A stretch of 64,000 bases of DNA, from the NCBI GenBank assembly GCA_018670825.1, contig JABHIW010000132.1, forward strand, positions 39,500-103,499, in the 5' to 3' direction. How positions within the stretch are numbered: position 1 is the stretch's first letter; every line of letters starts with the position of its first letter. This DNA is from Candidatus Scalindua sp. GTDB lineage: Bacteria; Planctomycetota; Brocadiia; Brocadiales; Scalinduaceae. A model generated the notes under the pieces. It was not told the DNA's origin. It saw nothing but the letters and a program-made list of their open reading frames with translations, and did no database searches. Positions 48,385 through 58,488 of the stretch are shown piece by piece. A program made the translations under genes and the position numbers.

Positions 48385-48407
48385 GGTTCAATCTTGAAGA
48401 TTGAACC
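48385..48407. repeat. Perfect 11-bp palindrome
   Basis: GGTTCAATCTT and AAGATTGAACC flank a single G between the GT4 gene and the acyltransferase gene. No T run follows, so a protein-binding site or an RNA hairpin are both possible. Confidence 0.55.
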
Positions 48408-48428
48408 ACACATTAGAGATGGTACTTT

Positions 48429-48980
48429 GTGAATAAGAAACTAATATTCAAATACAAGGAGCTTGTACGTTTGATTATGGCAAGAATGCGGGCTCACCTT
48501 GTTAAACTTCAAGGCGCTCGCGTTGGTAAAAAATGCCTGATGGGAAGTGGAGTCAGGATTGACCGGCCATGGACAGCCAAATTCGGAATTCGTTGTGTGT
48601 TCGAACCGCAGGTCTGGATTGATACCGTATCAGATAACGCCAGTTTTCAGGTGGGCGACTACACATTCATGGGACGAGGCGCTCATGTTTTCATTTCAGA
48701 AAGGGTTTCCATCGGATCAAACTGCCTGATCGGGGATGGTGTAATTATCAGTGATCACAAGCACAACATTGAAGCCGGAAAACTTATCGGTTTGCAGGGA
48801 TGTACTTCAGATCCAGTGGAGATCGGGGATGATGTGATGCTCAGTGTCAGATGCATTATTTTGCAAGGTGTTAGTATCGGAAAAGGGGCCGTTGTTGGGC
48901 CCGGTGTTGTGGTTACCGGCAATATACCCCCATACAGTATTGCTGGTGGAGCACCTGCCAGAATTGTTGGAAAACGATGA
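48429..48980 (+). CDS. Left-handed beta-helix O-acetyltransferase
   Basis: 183 residues from GTG. Hexapeptide repeats (VGDYTFMGRGAHVFISE, IGSNCLIGDGVIISDH) and the typical end SIAGGAPARIVGKR place it in the WcaF/maltose acetyltransferase group. The His in ISDHKH is the likely catalytic base. It is directly upstream of the FkbH-acyl carrier protein pair, so besides acetyl-CoA an acyl-ACP donor should be considered. Confidence 0.8.
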   Translation: MNKKLIFKYKELVRLIMARMRAHLVKLQGARVGKKCLMGSGVRIDRPWTAKFGIRCVFEPQVWIDTVSDNASFQVGDYTFMGRGAHVFISERVSIGSNCLIGDGVIISDHKHNIEAGKLIGLQGCTSDPVEIGDDVMLSVRCIILQGVSIGKGAVVGPGVVVTGNIPPYSIAGGAPARIVGKR

Positions 48981-49027
48981 GTCTTTGGTTCTTTATTCTC
49001 GAATTCAGATTTTAATAGATTACAATA

Positions 49028-50950
49028 ATGGAACAGCACCGTCGGTACGACAATCTTAACCGCCTGAAGAAAAAAATTGATGAGTTAATTCAGAAGGAGA
49101 ATTTTGTCGAGGCCTGTCTGAAACTGAAGGAACTTTGGAAAGACTGTCCGTCGCTGGCCGTAGCCAGGTTTGTTTCGAATCGCTTCACAGCTCTGCAGGG
49201 CCACACAGAATTAATGCCTGTTCGGATTGCTATTCTGCGGTCGTATACACTGGAACCTGCAGTTGAAATCTTGAAAGCGGGGGCATTTGCAAGTGGTCTT
49301 GAACCGAGCGTTTACATTGGAGAGTTTAATACATATGCTCAGGATATTTTCGATGAAGGGAGTGAGCTTTACGGGTTTAAGCCGGATGTTGTTTTCCTTT
49401 CAGTTTTAACACGTTCGATTGCACCCTCTCTCTGGTATGACTTTTCGTCACTGAAAAAAGAGGAGATAGAAGATTCTGTTGGAAAAGTCGTAACTACTTT
49501 AGAAAACCTTGTCCGACAGTTTCGTTCTTGCAGTCATGCGCACCTGGTCATTCATACCATGGATATGCCGTTAATACCATGTTTTGGTCTTGCCGATCTG
49601 AAAGCCAGGCCGGGACAGAAAGGAACTATTCGACGAATAAATCAGGCTCTCTCTGAATTAGCGACTAGTCATGAAGGTGTGCACATTCTGGATACGAATG
49701 AGATGATCGCATCTTGCGGCAATCTTGCCTGGGAAGACAGGGAAAAGTGGATTACATTACGTTTACCGTTGACTGCAACCGCTTTAGCAGTTATGGCTGA
49801 TGGATGGTTACGGTACTTGCATCCACTTATGGGAAGGATATGCAAAGTACTTGTTTGTGACCTGGACAATACACTTTGGGGCGGAGTGATAGGAGAAGAC
49901 GGTTTCGATGGAATACAACTTGGTGATGAATACCCTGGTGCTGCTTATCAGGCACTTCAAAGGGCCATACTGGATTTGTATAACCGCGGGGTAATTCTTG
50001 CCATTTGCAGTAAAAACAACGAAGAGGATGCTATGGAAGTTATCAGAAAACATCCCGGAATGCTGCTTCGCCCTGAGCATTTTGCGGCACAGCGTATTAA
50101 TTGGAATAACAAGTCCAGAGGGATTCAGGAAATAGCGGAGGAACTTAATATTGGTACCAGTGCTTTGGCTTTTTTAGATGATAATCCTAACGAACGGGAG
50201 CTGGTATGTATGCAGATGCCGGAAATAACCGTTATTGACTTACCGGATAACCCCGTGGAGTTTGAATTGATTTTGCGACGGCAACACGTCTTTGAACGAA
50301 TCAGTCTTACCGAAGAAGATCTGAATAAAGGTGAATTATACGCCCAACAGCTTAAGCACTGGGAACTCCAGAGAAACACGGTAACTATCGAAGAGTATTT
50401 GCAATCACTAGAGATGGAAATGGAAATAGTTTCAAACAGTGAAAAGACTCTGGAAAGAGTAGCCCAGCTCACACAGAAAACGAATCAGTTCAACATGACT
50501 ACAAAACGTTACAGCATTCAGCAGATTAAGAAGATGGTAGAGGATCCGGGATGGAGTGTCTTTGCATTTCGTATTCGTGACAGGTTAGGTGATAACGGAA
50601 TAGTGGGAGTGACGATTGTAAGTCACAAGGGAGAAGAATTTGAGATCGATACGTTTTTAATGAGCTGTCGCGTAATAGGACGCACAGTGGAGACTGCTAT
50701 GCTCGATATTGTTGTCGGTGAGGTAATAAGACAGGGAGTTAACCGGATAACCGGATGGATATTTCCAACCAAAAAAAATATACCTGCAAGAGATTTTTAC
50801 CGGAAACATGGGTTTTCACTGGTGGAAGAAAAAGAGGGTGCAGTGAGGTGGGAATTAGGGCTTTCTGATAATAAAATTGAATGTCCACAGTGGATCAAGG
50901 TTGTTAAAACTGAACAGGAAAGAGGAGATGGCAGAATCAATAATCAGTGA
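49028..50950 (+). CDS. FkbH-like HAD-family protein with GNAT-like C-terminus
   Basis: 640 residues. The HAD motif is VCDLDNTLWGG (D278 and D280), followed by ICSKNNEEDA and the closing FLDDNPNERE, as in FkbH. Before it is an N-terminal domain of about 265 residues; after it an acyl-transferase-like region (about 490-610) with SVFAFRIRDRLGDNGIVG and DFYRKHGF. FkbH proteins load glyceryl from 1,3-bisphosphoglycerate onto an acyl carrier protein. The adjacent ACP supports that role here, giving a glyceryl-ACP donor for glycan decoration. Confidence 0.8.
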   Translation: MEQHRRYDNLNRLKKKIDELIQKENFVEACLKLKELWKDCPSLAVARFVSNRFTALQGHTELMPVRIAILRSYTLEPAVEILKAGAFASGLEPSVYIGEFNTYAQDIFDEGSELYGFKPDVVFLSVLTRSIAPSLWYDFSSLKKEEIEDSVGKVVTTLENLVRQFRSCSHAHLVIHTMDMPLIPCFGLADLKARPGQKGTIRRINQALSELATSHEGVHILDTNEMIASCGNLAWEDREKWITLRLPLTATALAVMADGWLRYLHPLMGRICKVLVCDLDNTLWGGVIGEDGFDGIQLGDEYPGAAYQALQRAILDLYNRGVILAICSKNNEEDAMEVIRKHPGMLLRPEHFAAQRINWNNKSRGIQEIAEELNIGTSALAFLDDNPNERELVCMQMPEITVIDLPDNPVEFELILRRQHVFERISLTEEDLNKGELYAQQLKHWELQRNTVTIEEYLQSLEMEMEIVSNSEKTLERVAQLTQKTNQFNMTTKRYSIQQIKKMVEDPGWSVFAFRIRDRLGDNGIVGVTIVSHKGEEFEIDTFLMSCRVIGRTVETAMLDIVVGEVIRQGVNRITGWIFPTKKNIPARDFYRKHGFSLVEEKEGAVRWELGLSDNKIECPQWIKVVKTEQERGDGRINNQ

Positions 50951-51173
50951 AGTTATAAGTATTTTCAGTGATCTATTCAACGTGAGCCCGGAAGAGCTGG
51001 GGCCGGAGTCCTCACCGGATACTGTGGAAGGCTGGGATTCTCTTCAACAGGTAAATATTGTACTCGATGTTGAACAGAGGTTTAACATCACACTGTCTCC
51101 TCCGGAAATTGAGGAAATGTTGACCGTTCAGGATATTGTTGGCATCGTCAACAAGAAGATGCGGGATGTTTAA
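50928..51173 (+). CDS. Acyl carrier protein
   Basis: 81 residues from ATG 50928, chosen because AGAGGAG sits just before it; the open frame extends upstream to 50877. GWDSLQQVNIVLDVE holds the phosphopantetheine Ser (Ser38). The gene overlaps the FkbH end by 23 bases, indicating coupled translation. A partner of FkbH in acyl (probably glyceryl) activation. Confidence 0.85.
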   Translation: MAESIISEVISIFSDLFNVSPEELGPESSPDTVEGWDSLQQVNIVLDVEQRFNITLSPPEIEEMLTVQDIVGIVNKKMRDV

Positions 51174-51377
51174 TTTATTGTTCCATCTTTTGAATAAATC
51201 TATAACTTTAAAGAATTGTAAAATATTTGAGCCATTGATATACTCTTTATATGGTTTTTTAGATTACCTGTATAGAAGAATGAAATGTGTAATGATAGAT
51301 TTTATGATAGTTACGTGAAAAATTTTATTAAATTTATTTAAGAAGTATTGAATTGAGATCGATATAGAGTCGCTTTT

Positions 51378-51959
51378 ATGTTAAAAAGTATTCAGGTTCA
51401 TTGGTTGTTACATCGGATGGGGCTTCAGAAAGTGCGTACACACACGAGGCAGGTTGAGCACGAGGTTCTCGAAAGATATGTACAAGGCCAACGACATATT
51501 GTGGAACTAGGAGTATTCGAGGGGGCATCTTCACTGATGCTTCGAAAGGCCATGGCTGTCGATGGGAAACTGTGGTGCGTAGACCCCTTTCCTCGCGGCA
51601 GGTTTGGCATCTCCTATCAATACTTAATTGCTAATCGGGAAGTCAATAAGTCAACTAACGGCACAGTAGGATTTGTCCAAAAGTTAAGTCATGAAGCAGT
51701 AAAGGGATGGCAGGAACCGATCGATTTGCTTTTTATTGATGCAGATCATTCTTACCAGGCGGTTCGTAGAGATTGGGATGATTGGTCTCCTTACGTGAAA
51801 GCAGGAGGCATCATCGCTCTCCATGACAGTCGAACCCTGAAATACCCGGGCGTTCTCAAACTCGTAAAGGAAATTACAGCCGATGAGGGTGCTTATCGAA
51901 ACGTGGAGGAGGTTGCTACTTTAACAGTATTTGAGAAATTAGCGAATGATATTGAGTAG
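51378..51959 (+). CDS. Class I SAM-dependent methyltransferase
   Basis: 193 residues. Motif I is IVELGVFEGASSLMLRKAM, and the Methyltransf_24 signature LLFIDADHSYQAVRRDW and GGIIALHDSR follows. A small, soluble enzyme; the substrate is probably a sugar hydroxyl or the acyl group made by the upstream FkbH-ACP pair. Confidence 0.8.
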   Translation: MLKSIQVHWLLHRMGLQKVRTHTRQVEHEVLERYVQGQRHIVELGVFEGASSLMLRKAMAVDGKLWCVDPFPRGRFGISYQYLIANREVNKSTNGTVGFVQKLSHEAVKGWQEPIDLLFIDADHSYQAVRRDWDDWSPYVKAGGIIALHDSRTLKYPGVLKLVKEITADEGAYRNVEEVATLTVFEKLANDIE

Positions 51960-52082
51960 ACTTGTTTTTTTACAAAACTGTATTTACCAATAGTTATTAC
52001 ACGCTAGACAGCTGCTTTAGGCCTCCTAAAAGTCCAGAAAGCCTTGTTATGATAATGATAGAAAAGATTAGAAGGTCAAGAG

Positions 52083-52961
52083 ATGAAAAGTAAATATATA
52101 CTAGCAAAATTTACCTTCTAGCTTGTCAGGTTCAAAACTCTTGCCAGGGTTATTCGTATATTCTCTTCTGTTGAATCACCGTGTTTCATAAAATGTTCAC
52201 TTTTCAACTATGATTTTTGTTTGGATGTTTCACGCAGTATCACACATCAGCTGCTATTTCTTGAAGGAGAGCGTTTTATCCAGGAACGTTTCCTGCTATC
52301 TACACTCTTAAAACCAGGGATGAGAGTGGTAGATGTCGGTGCAAATATAGGGTACTACCTACTCTTATTTGAAAAATATATCAAGCCTGAAGGAGAAGTT
52401 GTCTGCATAGAACCTTCGCAACAAAATCTTCCAGAGCTTAAGAGAAATATTGAAGTAAATAAATTTACTAATGTGAAGCTGTTTGAAGCAGCAATTGGAA
52501 TGGAAGATGGCGATATCGGTTTACGTGAGGGAATAAACAGCAAGGTGATTGATAAAGATCATGGTGACTATCAGGTTACGTTAAGAAAACTGGATTCATT
52601 GGTTGCGGATAAGGTAGATTTTCTGAAAATTGGTGTGGAAGGGTATGAGGGGCAGGTCCTGAAAGGGGCGCATGAAATCATTATTCGAGATACGCCGTTA
52701 CTTTTCTTAGAACTTCAGCCTAATATGCTACCTGGATATGGTTTCTCTGTCGAGCAGATCCTTAATGATCTTTCAAAAATTTACAAGCAAATCGATATTT
52801 ACGTAAGTCAACCAGAAGAAAACATTGGTCTGTTCGGGAAATTGTCAGTGCGATATTTTATGAAGAACAACCTGATTAAAATTGATAATGCTAAGGGGTA
52901 TATTGATAAATATTCTCAGCAGAAAATGCCGAATTCTTTGTGGGCTGTCTGCCAGAGTTAG
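52083..52961 (+). pseudogene. FkbM-family methyltransferase with an early amber stop
   Basis: ATG 52083 (after GAAGGTCAAGAG) gives MKSKYILAKFTF, then TAG at 52119-52121. The same frame then stays open and clearly codes: FKTLARVIRIFSSVE, NYDFCLDVSRSITHQLLFLE, VVDVGANIGYYLLLFEKYI. It runs to 52961. If translation restarts at TTG 52221 a 246-residue protein lacking the N-terminus results. The conserved KIDVEG signature reads KIGVEG here, so the usual Asp is also lost. Both changes point to inactivation. Confidence 0.75.
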
Positions 52962-53026
52962 AAAACCTTCAATGAGAATTTATTGATCAATGAGTTACCC
53001 TTTTTGCTCTTGAGTCGTAATTAGTA

Positions 53027-53968
53027 ATGGTAGAACAACGAAAAATACCTTTAGCAGTTGTGATTCCCACATACGGAAGAGAGAAGGTCCTTCTCGAAAC
53101 GATCAATCAACTTCTACGGCAGGAACCTGCAGCAGCGGAGATTCTGATTATTGATCAAACCATTTCACATGAACAAGATACTGACACGAAGCTCGGTTTG
53201 TGGCATGCTGAGGGTATGATACGATGGATAAGGGTAGACCAACCATCTCAGCCTGTGGCACTCAATATAGGTCTCCGGAAAGCCACACAGCCTTTTGTCC
53301 TTTTTCTTGATGACGATATACGTATTGATGAAGGTTTTGTTGAAGCACATTATAACGCATTTGAAAGTGAAGAGATTTGGGTGGCTGCAGGGCAGGTACT
53401 ACAACTTGAGGAAGTTGAAGATCATGGTTATGTGCATCAACCTGAGACTGGCACATTAGCAGATGTTAATTTTGTCTTTCGCTCCGGACGAAAAACTTTC
53501 ATAGAAAATGGCATGTCAGGAAATTTATGCGTTCGGCGTGAACATGCTCTACAGATCAGAGGTTTTGATGAGAACTTTATTCCTCCTGTTTCTTATCGTT
53601 TTGATAATGAGTTTTGCAAACGGCTTTGCCGGGCTGGAGGAAAAATTGTCTTTGAGCCCAAGGCCCGTATCTATCATCTGCGGGTAAAACAGGGAGGTAC
53701 TCGAACTAACAGCAATCATATGACATCAATATCCCCTGAACATGGTGTTGGAGATTATTATTTTGCATTCAGGCTGGGCTTGTCTTCAGAAACGTTGTAT
53801 TATATCCTTCGTCGTCCTTTCCGGGAGGTCCGTACAAAATTCCATTTACGTCATCCCTGGTGGATTCCAGTCAAACTTGTTGGCGAATTTCTAGCTCTCT
53901 TTCTGGCTCTATTATTATTGTTTCGTGGGCCGAGATATCTGCATGAGGCTGAAAATGATATCCATTAG
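53027..53968 (+). CDS. Glycosyltransferase family 2, C-terminal membrane segment
   Basis: 313 residues. GT2 core: LAVVIPTYGREKVLLETINQ, ILIIDQTI, PVALNIGLRKATQPFVLFLD with the acidic DDD. The acceptor-side region is NEFCKRLCRAGG. The C-terminus has a hydrophobic helix (LVGEFLALFLALLLLF), so it is probably membrane-associated. Donor unknown. Confidence 0.8.
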   Translation: MVEQRKIPLAVVIPTYGREKVLLETINQLLRQEPAAAEILIIDQTISHEQDTDTKLGLWHAEGMIRWIRVDQPSQPVALNIGLRKATQPFVLFLDDDIRIDEGFVEAHYNAFESEEIWVAAGQVLQLEEVEDHGYVHQPETGTLADVNFVFRSGRKTFIENGMSGNLCVRREHALQIRGFDENFIPPVSYRFDNEFCKRLCRAGGKIVFEPKARIYHLRVKQGGTRTNSNHMTSISPEHGVGDYYFAFRLGLSSETLYYILRRPFREVRTKFHLRHPWWIPVKLVGEFLALFLALLLLFRGPRYLHEAENDIH

Positions 53969-54113
53969 TGTCTTGTTTCCAAACTCCAGCCTTCGTCATC
54001 TTAAACATAAACCTTTAGCGAACAAATATATTTTTTCTTGTAGACATGTTCACTCCACATGAATTGATTGGCAACGCCACCTTTAAATAAAATATTAAAT
54101 TTCATCTTTTTAT

Positions 54114-54905
54114 ATGACGAAAGAATCAAAGGCTTTTTATGACCGAGAATATCTTAAGGATCGGTATGCTAATATTCAAAAACCTGAAAATCATCCTTTT
54201 TACCCTGAACTCAAGTCGTTCATTAGCAAATATCAACTACATAAAAAAAAATGCCTTGAAATTGGGTGTGGACGTGGTGCTTTCCAGGATTTAGTAACAG
54301 ATTACGTTGGAGTAGATATTTCCGACTCTGTTAAAAATTATTTTTATAAACCTTTTTACCAGGGTTCTGCCACAGAGCTTCCTTTTGAAGACAACACGTT
54401 TGATGCCATTTGGACATATGCTGTACTTGAGCACGTACCTCATCCTGAAAAAGGTTTAAAAGAGATGAGGCGTGTTTTAAAGGATAATGGGATTCTGATT
54501 TTATTAGCTGCGTGGCAATGTAGATCCTGGGCCGCTGACGGTCTGCCGGTACGGCCATATAGAGACTTTGACTTAAAAGGAAAACTGGCCAAGTCTTTGA
54601 TTCCAGTTCGCAATTCGGTTCTATTCCGTTCTGCGTATATTTTTCCAAGACGTCTTATCAGGACTATTGAATTTCTACTATCAAAAAAGCCTCTTGAATT
54701 TGAATATGAGGCGATAGCTCCAAATTATGTATATTTCTGGATGCCAGATTCAGATGCGGTAAATTCTATAGACCCATATGAAACTATTTTATGGTTTTTA
54801 TCTCGAGGGGACCTATGTGTCTCTTATACGAATTGGATTAAGAGGTTCTCCGTAAGAACGGGTCCAATAATATTTCGGATAAAAAAGTTTACTGATTCAA
54901 ATTAA
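54114..54905 (+). CDS. Class I SAM-dependent methyltransferase
   Basis: 263 residues. Motif I LEIGCGRGAFQDLV and the Methyltransf_11 block NTFDAIWTYAVLEHVPHPE are clear. After the Rossmann core there is a basic, aromatic-rich C-terminal part of about 110 residues. Substrate unknown; in this locus a sugar is likely. Confidence 0.8.
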   Translation: MTKESKAFYDREYLKDRYANIQKPENHPFYPELKSFISKYQLHKKKCLEIGCGRGAFQDLVTDYVGVDISDSVKNYFYKPFYQGSATELPFEDNTFDAIWTYAVLEHVPHPEKGLKEMRRVLKDNGILILLAAWQCRSWAADGLPVRPYRDFDLKGKLAKSLIPVRNSVLFRSAYIFPRRLIRTIEFLLSKKPLEFEYEAIAPNYVYFWMPDSDAVNSIDPYETILWFLSRGDLCVSYTNWIKRFSVRTGPIIFRIKKFTDSN

Positions 54906-54999
54906 GAATGAATTATCTTCAAAACCTTGTGCTGGAATTTGTTTGTGTGATACTCTGGTGTTATGAAATGTGTATTTCCGTAACGGTAACAAATTGATA

Positions 55000-55761
55000 A
55001 TGATCAAAAAATACATCAAGAAGATTCCATTAATAACAAGAATCTATCGTCAAATTTTACAATTTAAAATGTTTCAAGTATTCAAAAATGAATTTAACAG
55101 ATTTAAATCCATGGATACCGAAAAACGATTTGACATACAATGGAAAGACCGTTTTCCTTGCCTTCAAAATTTGGATCTTTTAGCAAGTTTCGACTTTCAC
55201 TATGTTTACCACACCGCATGGGCAGCACGTGTTCTTGCTGAAATAATGCCGAAACAACACGTCGATATCTCTTCTCATATACCATTTAATGCAATTGTTT
55301 CCGCCTTTATACCGATAAAGTTTTATGACTATAATCCGGTGAACCTTGTGCTCTCAAATTTAGAATCCATGCAAGTAGACCTTTTGTCGTTAGATTTTAA
55401 TGATTCTTCAATAGAGTCTCTTTCCTGTATGCACGTAATCGAACATATCGGACTAGGTCGCTACGGAGATCCCATTAATCCCGATGGTGATCTGATTGCT
55501 ATTAAAGAGCTAAAACGTGTTCTAGCAGTAGACGGAAATCTTCTTTTCGTGGTTCCAATTAGTGGAACACCAAAAATCCAATTTAATGCTCAAAGGATCT
55601 ATAGTTATGAGCAAATTATTAATTATTTTAAAGAATTTGTATTAATAGAATTTGCTCTTATTCCGGATTATCCGTGTACTAGTGGGATTATCAGGCATGC
55701 ATCTCAGCAAATGGCAAATGAACAAACATATGGATGTGGTTGTTTCTGGTTCAGGAAGTAA
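55000..55761 (+). CDS. DUF268-like methyltransferase-fold protein
   Basis: ATG 55000 gives 253 residues; GTG 54970 is an alternative ten codons upstream. The segment SSIESLSCMHVIEHIGLGRY followed by GDPINPDGD is the mark of the DUF268 family, which has a methyltransferase-like fold with a short SAM site. The start of the protein is basic. Its exact function is not known. Confidence 0.75.
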   Translation: MIKKYIKKIPLITRIYRQILQFKMFQVFKNEFNRFKSMDTEKRFDIQWKDRFPCLQNLDLLASFDFHYVYHTAWAARVLAEIMPKQHVDISSHIPFNAIVSAFIPIKFYDYNPVNLVLSNLESMQVDLLSLDFNDSSIESLSCMHVIEHIGLGRYGDPINPDGDLIAIKELKRVLAVDGNLLFVVPISGTPKIQFNAQRIYSYEQIINYFKEFVLIEFALIPDYPCTSGIIRHASQQMANEQTYGCGCFWFRK

Positions 55762-55874
55762 ATGAGATTTTGTATCGTGTTTTCTTAGTAGTAATATTTT
55801 TGTAAGAAAGGTTATGTTCTGTGTTCATGTTTCCGGGGTGTTTCATCAGTATAAAGCAGGAGTAATTTTGTAAT

Positions 55875-56999
55875 ATGGATGAGTCGAGATACCGTAACTC
55901 AGTACAAAGGATCGCAGAGCTGGATGGCGTTCGTGGAATAGCAATATTGCTTGTTCTTTATTGGCATTATGCTGACCGTTTGTTAGTTACTCTGGTGGAA
56001 CATGGGTACCAGGGGAAATGGCCGATATTAACATATATCGGGTATTCACACCGACTAACCTGGAGTGGAGTAGATCTGTTTTTTGTTCTTTCAGGTTTTC
56101 TCATAGTTGGAATACTTTTAGATGTAAAAGATTCAAAATTTTATTTTAAAACTTTTTACATGAGAAGGATTTGCAGAATAATTCCTCTGTACTACTTGAT
56201 GCTGTTCTTATTTATTATCATACCATGGTTAGGGTTACAATCTACTAAAGGGTTATTTGAAGGAAACTTTCCGCTATATAGCTATTTTACTTTTACTCAA
56301 AACTTTTTTATACATGGTAGTGGTTCCATGTGGCTAATTGTTGCCTGGTCTTTGGCCATTGAAGAGCAATTTTACCTGGTGGTTCCCCTATTAGTTAAAT
56401 TTACAAATAGAAAGAATCTTTTATTAATTTTTGGTTGTGCAATTTGCATGGCTCCAATTTTGCGTTTCATGCTTGAAGGGGTTGAAGCAATGCCGTTTGT
56501 TCGATCGGATTCGATATTGATGGGAGGGTTAATTGCAATAGTGATTAGAGATGTCAGACTGCGGGAAGTGCTAATTATCAATTATAGATATATTGTTTTC
56601 CTATTTGTATCTTTCTTTATAGGTACGGCGATATGGTCAACTTGCCATTTTGCGTATTTGGGATATGGAACTGCATTTATTCACTTATGGTTTGGGATCT
56701 TGTATAGCTTATTTATTATAGTTGTTATACTAAACAGAAGCACCAGCTTGTCATTCGTACTAAAGAATAATTTGCTTGTCTGGTTTGGCCTAAGGTCTTA
56801 TGCCGTTTATCTTTTTCATATGCCAATGAAAACTATTGTGTATTACTATCTGAGCAATATTATGCCACTTGCATACTTCCACTATGTTGATTACTTAACC
56901 CCTGTCGTTTCATTAATAATAGTTTTGATTTTATCTGAGTTGTCATTCAGGTATTATGAAAATAGATTTTTGCTTTTCGGGAAGACCTTCAAATACTAA
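55875..56999 (+). CDS. Acyltransferase family 3 (OafA-like)
   Basis: 374 residues with about ten membrane helices. N-terminal ELDGVRGIAILLVLYWHY is the acyltransferase-3 hallmark with the catalytic His in the first helix, then FFVLSGFLIVG and YMRRICRIIPLYYL. It O-acetylates glycans from the cytoplasmic side. AGGAG lies 11 bases upstream of the ATG. Confidence 0.85.
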   Translation: MDESRYRNSVQRIAELDGVRGIAILLVLYWHYADRLLVTLVEHGYQGKWPILTYIGYSHRLTWSGVDLFFVLSGFLIVGILLDVKDSKFYFKTFYMRRICRIIPLYYLMLFLFIIIPWLGLQSTKGLFEGNFPLYSYFTFTQNFFIHGSGSMWLIVAWSLAIEEQFYLVVPLLVKFTNRKNLLLIFGCAICMAPILRFMLEGVEAMPFVRSDSILMGGLIAIVIRDVRLREVLIINYRYIVFLFVSFFIGTAIWSTCHFAYLGYGTAFIHLWFGILYSLFIIVVILNRSTSLSFVLKNNLLVWFGLRSYAVYLFHMPMKTIVYYYLSNIMPLAYFHYVDYLTPVVSLIIVLILSELSFRYYENRFLLFGKTFKY

Positions 57000-57044
57000 A
57001 TAAGAGGCCTCACCTAATAAGTGGAATGGTGATTATAGTAGGTT

Positions 57045-58152
57045 ATGAGAGTTGAAATATTAACATTCTTCAGATTTATTGCTGCCGTAATTGTAGTGAT
57101 ATTTCATTTTGGTAGGGATGCAACAGGATTTAGCGGGGTATTAATAGCAGGTCCACAAATGGTTACGTTTTTTTTGGTTCTTTCTGGATTTGTTATGACC
57201 TTGTCTTATTTAAATAAAAAAGATTTTAAAGGCTAAATTATATTGGTGGGCTAGAGTAGCAAGAATAGTGCCAGTATATCTACTTGCCATAGCATTGATG
57301 CTGTTAATGATCTATATCAGAGGTAAGGAATTAAACTTAATATCATTAATCCTTAGTTTAACACTTCTCCAGTCTTGGTTTTCATCATACTCCTTGTCTC
57401 TTAACTCGCCTACTTGGGTGATATCTGTATTAGTATTTTTTTATTTTACGTTTCCAATGATTTTGTCTACGGTAAAAAAATACAACTTAACAGCCATAAA
57501 GGTGTTAGTTTTCGCCTTGTCGTTATGGGGAGTTACCCAAGCTATTCTATCTAGTGTCTTATCCAGTGAGATGTATAAGGATTTTCCAATATTCTTCAAC
57601 TATTTAATAAACTACTTTCCTCTTTCACATTTTTGTAGCTTTCTATTGGGCGTTTCTGGTGGAATGTGGTTTAATGCGAGTAAATATGCGATAAGAAACA
57701 TTTATCAATCTATAGCGCTAGCGGGTAGTGCAGCATTTCTGGTTGTTTTTATTATTAATAATCAATTTCAAATAGCAAATTATCTTGGATTCAAGTTTGC
57801 ATTTGCCTCAAGCTTCTTCGCCCCACTATTCCTAATATTTATTATTTCCATTTCAATGTGTCAGTCAAAAGTAGCAAAAATATTAAGTGCAAAACCGTTG
57901 GTTCTATTAGGTGAGGCTAGTTATTCATTGTACGTTCTCCAAATGCCCATCTATATAATTTATAGATATTTCTTTGCAGGTTCTCTTGAATTATCACTGG
58001 TGTCTGACTTTTATTTATACCTTGTTTTTTTGATATTGATATCCATTTTTTGTCTTATTGCTTTTGAAAGGCCGACTTATAAATTTATAAGATTCTCATT
58101 ACCAAAATTAGCTGAAGATCATCTGCCAATTGCATTTATTCGGACGAAATAA
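57045..58152 (+). pseudogene. Acyltransferase family 3, frameshifted
   Basis: The first frame (57045-57236) reads FFRFIAAVIVVIFHFGRD and FFLVLSGFVMTLSYLNKK, the start of an acyltransferase-3. It then stops; the next frame continues as LYWWARVARIVPVYLLAI and through about nine helices to 58152. The shift lies at or near six A residues (57216-57221): with five A the two parts join as SYLNKKILKAKLYWWARV. It directly follows an intact relative. Decay or phase switching are both possible. Confidence 0.8.
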
Positions 58153-58488
58153 TAAAGTATCGTTCAAATTGTTACTATGCTTTATTTTCCATGCATTTCT
58201 CAGAATATTTGGAAGAATTAAGAAACTAAATTTAATCCCAGCACTAGATCCTGGGTGGAGCGATACTTTCAGGTTTTTGTCCTTCTATTAACCCAAAGAT
58301 AGCATGTATCTGATAAAGGATTTAATAATTAATTTCTTGCGGTTTTTTATAACAAAATAAGGATGTATTTCAAAATAAATTAAATCAGTTGCTAAAGCAG
58401 AAACCTCTATATTTTCAGTATTGGAGAGTCCGTCAACTGTAGGTGGAATCAATAAAGAAATTGAAGCATCTTTGTGAAGAGATTAATA
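58153..58488. other. 336-bp region without a recognisable gene
   Basis: AT-rich. Near the end a frame reads QLLKQKPLYFQYWRVRQL for a few codons, and another ends in NKEIEASL, but neither can be assigned. No convincing terminator or promoter. Confidence 0.4.
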
